From NCBI GenBank assembly GCA_025464125.1, contig JAODLU010000183.1, positions 1 through 13,951 of the forward strand: 13,951 nt of DNA. The letters run 5' to 3'. The notes beneath the pieces are model-generated. The model was not told where the DNA came from, did no database searches, and was given only the letters and a program-made list of their open reading frames with translations. The stretch comes from Microbacteriaceae bacterium (lineage in GTDB: Bacteria > Actinomycetota > Actinomycetes > Actinomycetales > Microbacteriaceae). How positions within the stretch are numbered: position 1 is the stretch's first letter; every line of letters begins with the position of its first letter. A program made the position numbers and the translations under genes. This document shows, in pieces, positions 13,171 to 13,951 of this stretch.

Positions 13171-13192
13171 TCACTAGTTATTTATACAGTGA
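13171..13192. promoter_or_regulatory. AT-rich dyad with a possible -10 box upstream of the second dehydrogenase
   Basis: Arms TCACT (13171-13175) and AGTGA (13188-13192) with matching TA pairs inside give 14 of 22 symmetric bases. A minus-strand TATAAA (13186-13181) lies within it. No good -35 is placed at 16-18 bases, so the promoter is tentative. The dyad has the same 22-base size as the operator at 12254-12275 but different arms. Confidence 0.4.
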
Positions 13193-13197
13193 GCTGA

Positions 13198-13951
13198 TTA
13201 GTCCGAACGCACTATGGACCCGATTGACCCGATGACTGCATCCAGCGGTGTGCCGGATGCGTCGCGTTTGGCCCCTTCCTCAGGCAACCGCCTTGTCGAG
13301 CCGTCAGGGCCCACTGCGGTTGCCGGTCCCTGGCCAGCCCATGCCAGCGCGAGCGAATCCTCACCCTTCAGGAATGAGTGCGCCCTCACACCACCGGTCG
13401 CTCGTCCTTTGGAGGGGAATTCGCTCAGGCGCGACACTTTGGCGCGGCCGAAATCGGCACCAGCGATCGTTGAACTGCTTGTGGAGATGGTTGCGACAAC
13501 GGGGTCGAAGCCGGGGTCCACCGCGCCGAAGAAGATGACAGACGCCGCCTGCCCGAGGCTGATGCCTGCCATGCCGGCCGCGGAGCGGCCCTGTGGCCTC
13601 ACCGCAGCAGCGCTGAAGTGCAGGAGCTGGGCATCCGACGTGATGAACAGCAGTTCGTCACTTTCGCCGCCCTGCCGGGCACCCACCACCTGGTCGCCCG
13701 GCTTCAGGGCAATCAGTTCGAAGTCAGGTTTCGCCGGGTAGTCGCCAGCCGCAACGCGCTTCACGACACCCTGCCGGGTGCCGAGTGCGATGGCGGCATC
13801 CGACTCGAGCGAAACCAGGGCGAGCACCTGCTCCTTCTTCTGGTCGAGACCGAGATAGTCGGAGAGCTTCACGCCGGCCGCCAGCTGGATGGAGTTGGCC
13901 GGCACAACGGGCAGGTCGATGGGAGAGAGACGCACGAGCCTGCCCAGGTTT
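13198..13951 (-). CDS. DNA gyrase/topoisomerase IV subunit A, C-terminal part (cut by window edge)
   Basis: The last 251 codons of a type IIA topoisomerase A subunit are visible. The frame is open through the right edge, so the breakage-reunion domain and catalytic Tyr lie outside. The visible part is the C-terminal beta-pinwheel that wraps DNA. It shows repeated blade motifs such as GRLVRLSPIDLP, GTRQGVVKRV, LLFITSDAQLLHF, GRSAAGMAGISL and GRAKVSRLSEFP, each matching the GxxxR/Kxx(L/V)xxF pattern of GyrA/ParC blades. No QRRGGKG GyrA-box is present in this part, which favours ParC (topoisomerase IV, relaxation and decatenation) over GyrA. It is a housekeeping gene, unrelated in function to its neighbours, and ends 56 bases before the second dehydrogenase on the same strand. 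Family is firm; parC rather than gyrA is a moderate call. Confidence 0.88.
   Translation of the reverse strand, partial: NLGRLVRLSPIDLPVVPANSIQLAAGVKLSDYLGLDQKKEQVLALVSLESDAAIALGTRQGVVKRVAAGDYPAKPDFELIALKPGDQVVGARQGGESDELLFITSDAQLLHFSAAAVRPQGRSAAGMAGISLGQAASVIFFGAVDPGFDPVVATISTSSSTIAGADFGRAKVSRLSEFPSKGRATGGVRAHSFLKGEDSLALAWAGQGPATAVGPDGSTRRLPEEGAKRDASGTPLDAVIGSIGSIVRSD

Noticed and set aside
1..13951. CRISPR array, insertion sequence, integrase or toxin-antitoxin system
   Set aside because: No regularly spaced direct repeats, transposase or recombinase motifs, or small paired genes were seen on either strand.

Overview
The window is a compact, GC-rich, actinobacterial-looking chromosome segment. 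The evidence for this is high-GC third positions, strong GGAG-type ribosome sites, FadD3/FadE/EchA-like catabolic families, and an actinobacterial-style DNA gyrase/topoisomerase IV A C-terminus at the right edge. A Micrococcales/Microbacteriaceae-type host is my best guess, but it rests on overall impression only. Nearly all of it is protein coding. No rRNA, tRNA, IS element, phage gene or CRISPR array was seen, and no gene-free stretch exceeds 300 bases (the longest is 233 bases, 4630-4862).

Left block (1-5813). A truncated FadD3-like acyl-CoA ligase enters from the left edge (1-675, +). It is followed by an orphan branched-chain-amino-acid-type solute-binding lipoprotein (864-2072, +) and a long perfect hairpin terminator (2092-2130). 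Facing it is a leftward pair with touching stop and start codons: a Baeyer-Villiger-type flavin monooxygenase (2953-4629, -) then a short-chain dehydrogenase (2147-2953, -). A 233-base divergent control region separates the monooxygenase from an HSL-family alpha/beta hydrolase (4863-5813, +), followed by a second, full-length FadD3-like ligase (5945-7561, +) about 70% identical to the truncated one.

Right block (7589-13141, all -). Reading leftward from a promoter with an overlapping palindromic operator at 12254-12287, an apparent operon encodes a crotonase, a full-length acyl-CoA dehydrogenase, a short acyl-CoA dehydrogenase partner (ATGA overlap), and two more crotonases. Upstream of it lies a second short-chain dehydrogenase (12317-13141), then the 3' end of a gyrA/parC-like gene (13198-13951), a housekeeping neighbour that probably marks one border of the catabolic island.

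Taken together the genes read as a catabolic locus for an alicyclic or terpenoid/steroid-like alcohol or ketone (inference). A short-chain dehydrogenase would oxidise the alcohol to a ketone, the monooxygenase would insert oxygen to give a lactone or ester, and the hydrolase would open it. The FadD3-like ligases would make the acyl-CoA, and the two-subunit dehydrogenase plus three atypical crotonases would shorten or open the remaining carbon skeleton. No thiolase, dedicated 3-hydroxyacyl-CoA dehydrogenase, ABC permease/ATPase or transcription regulator is inside the window. The exact substrate cannot be read from the sequence.
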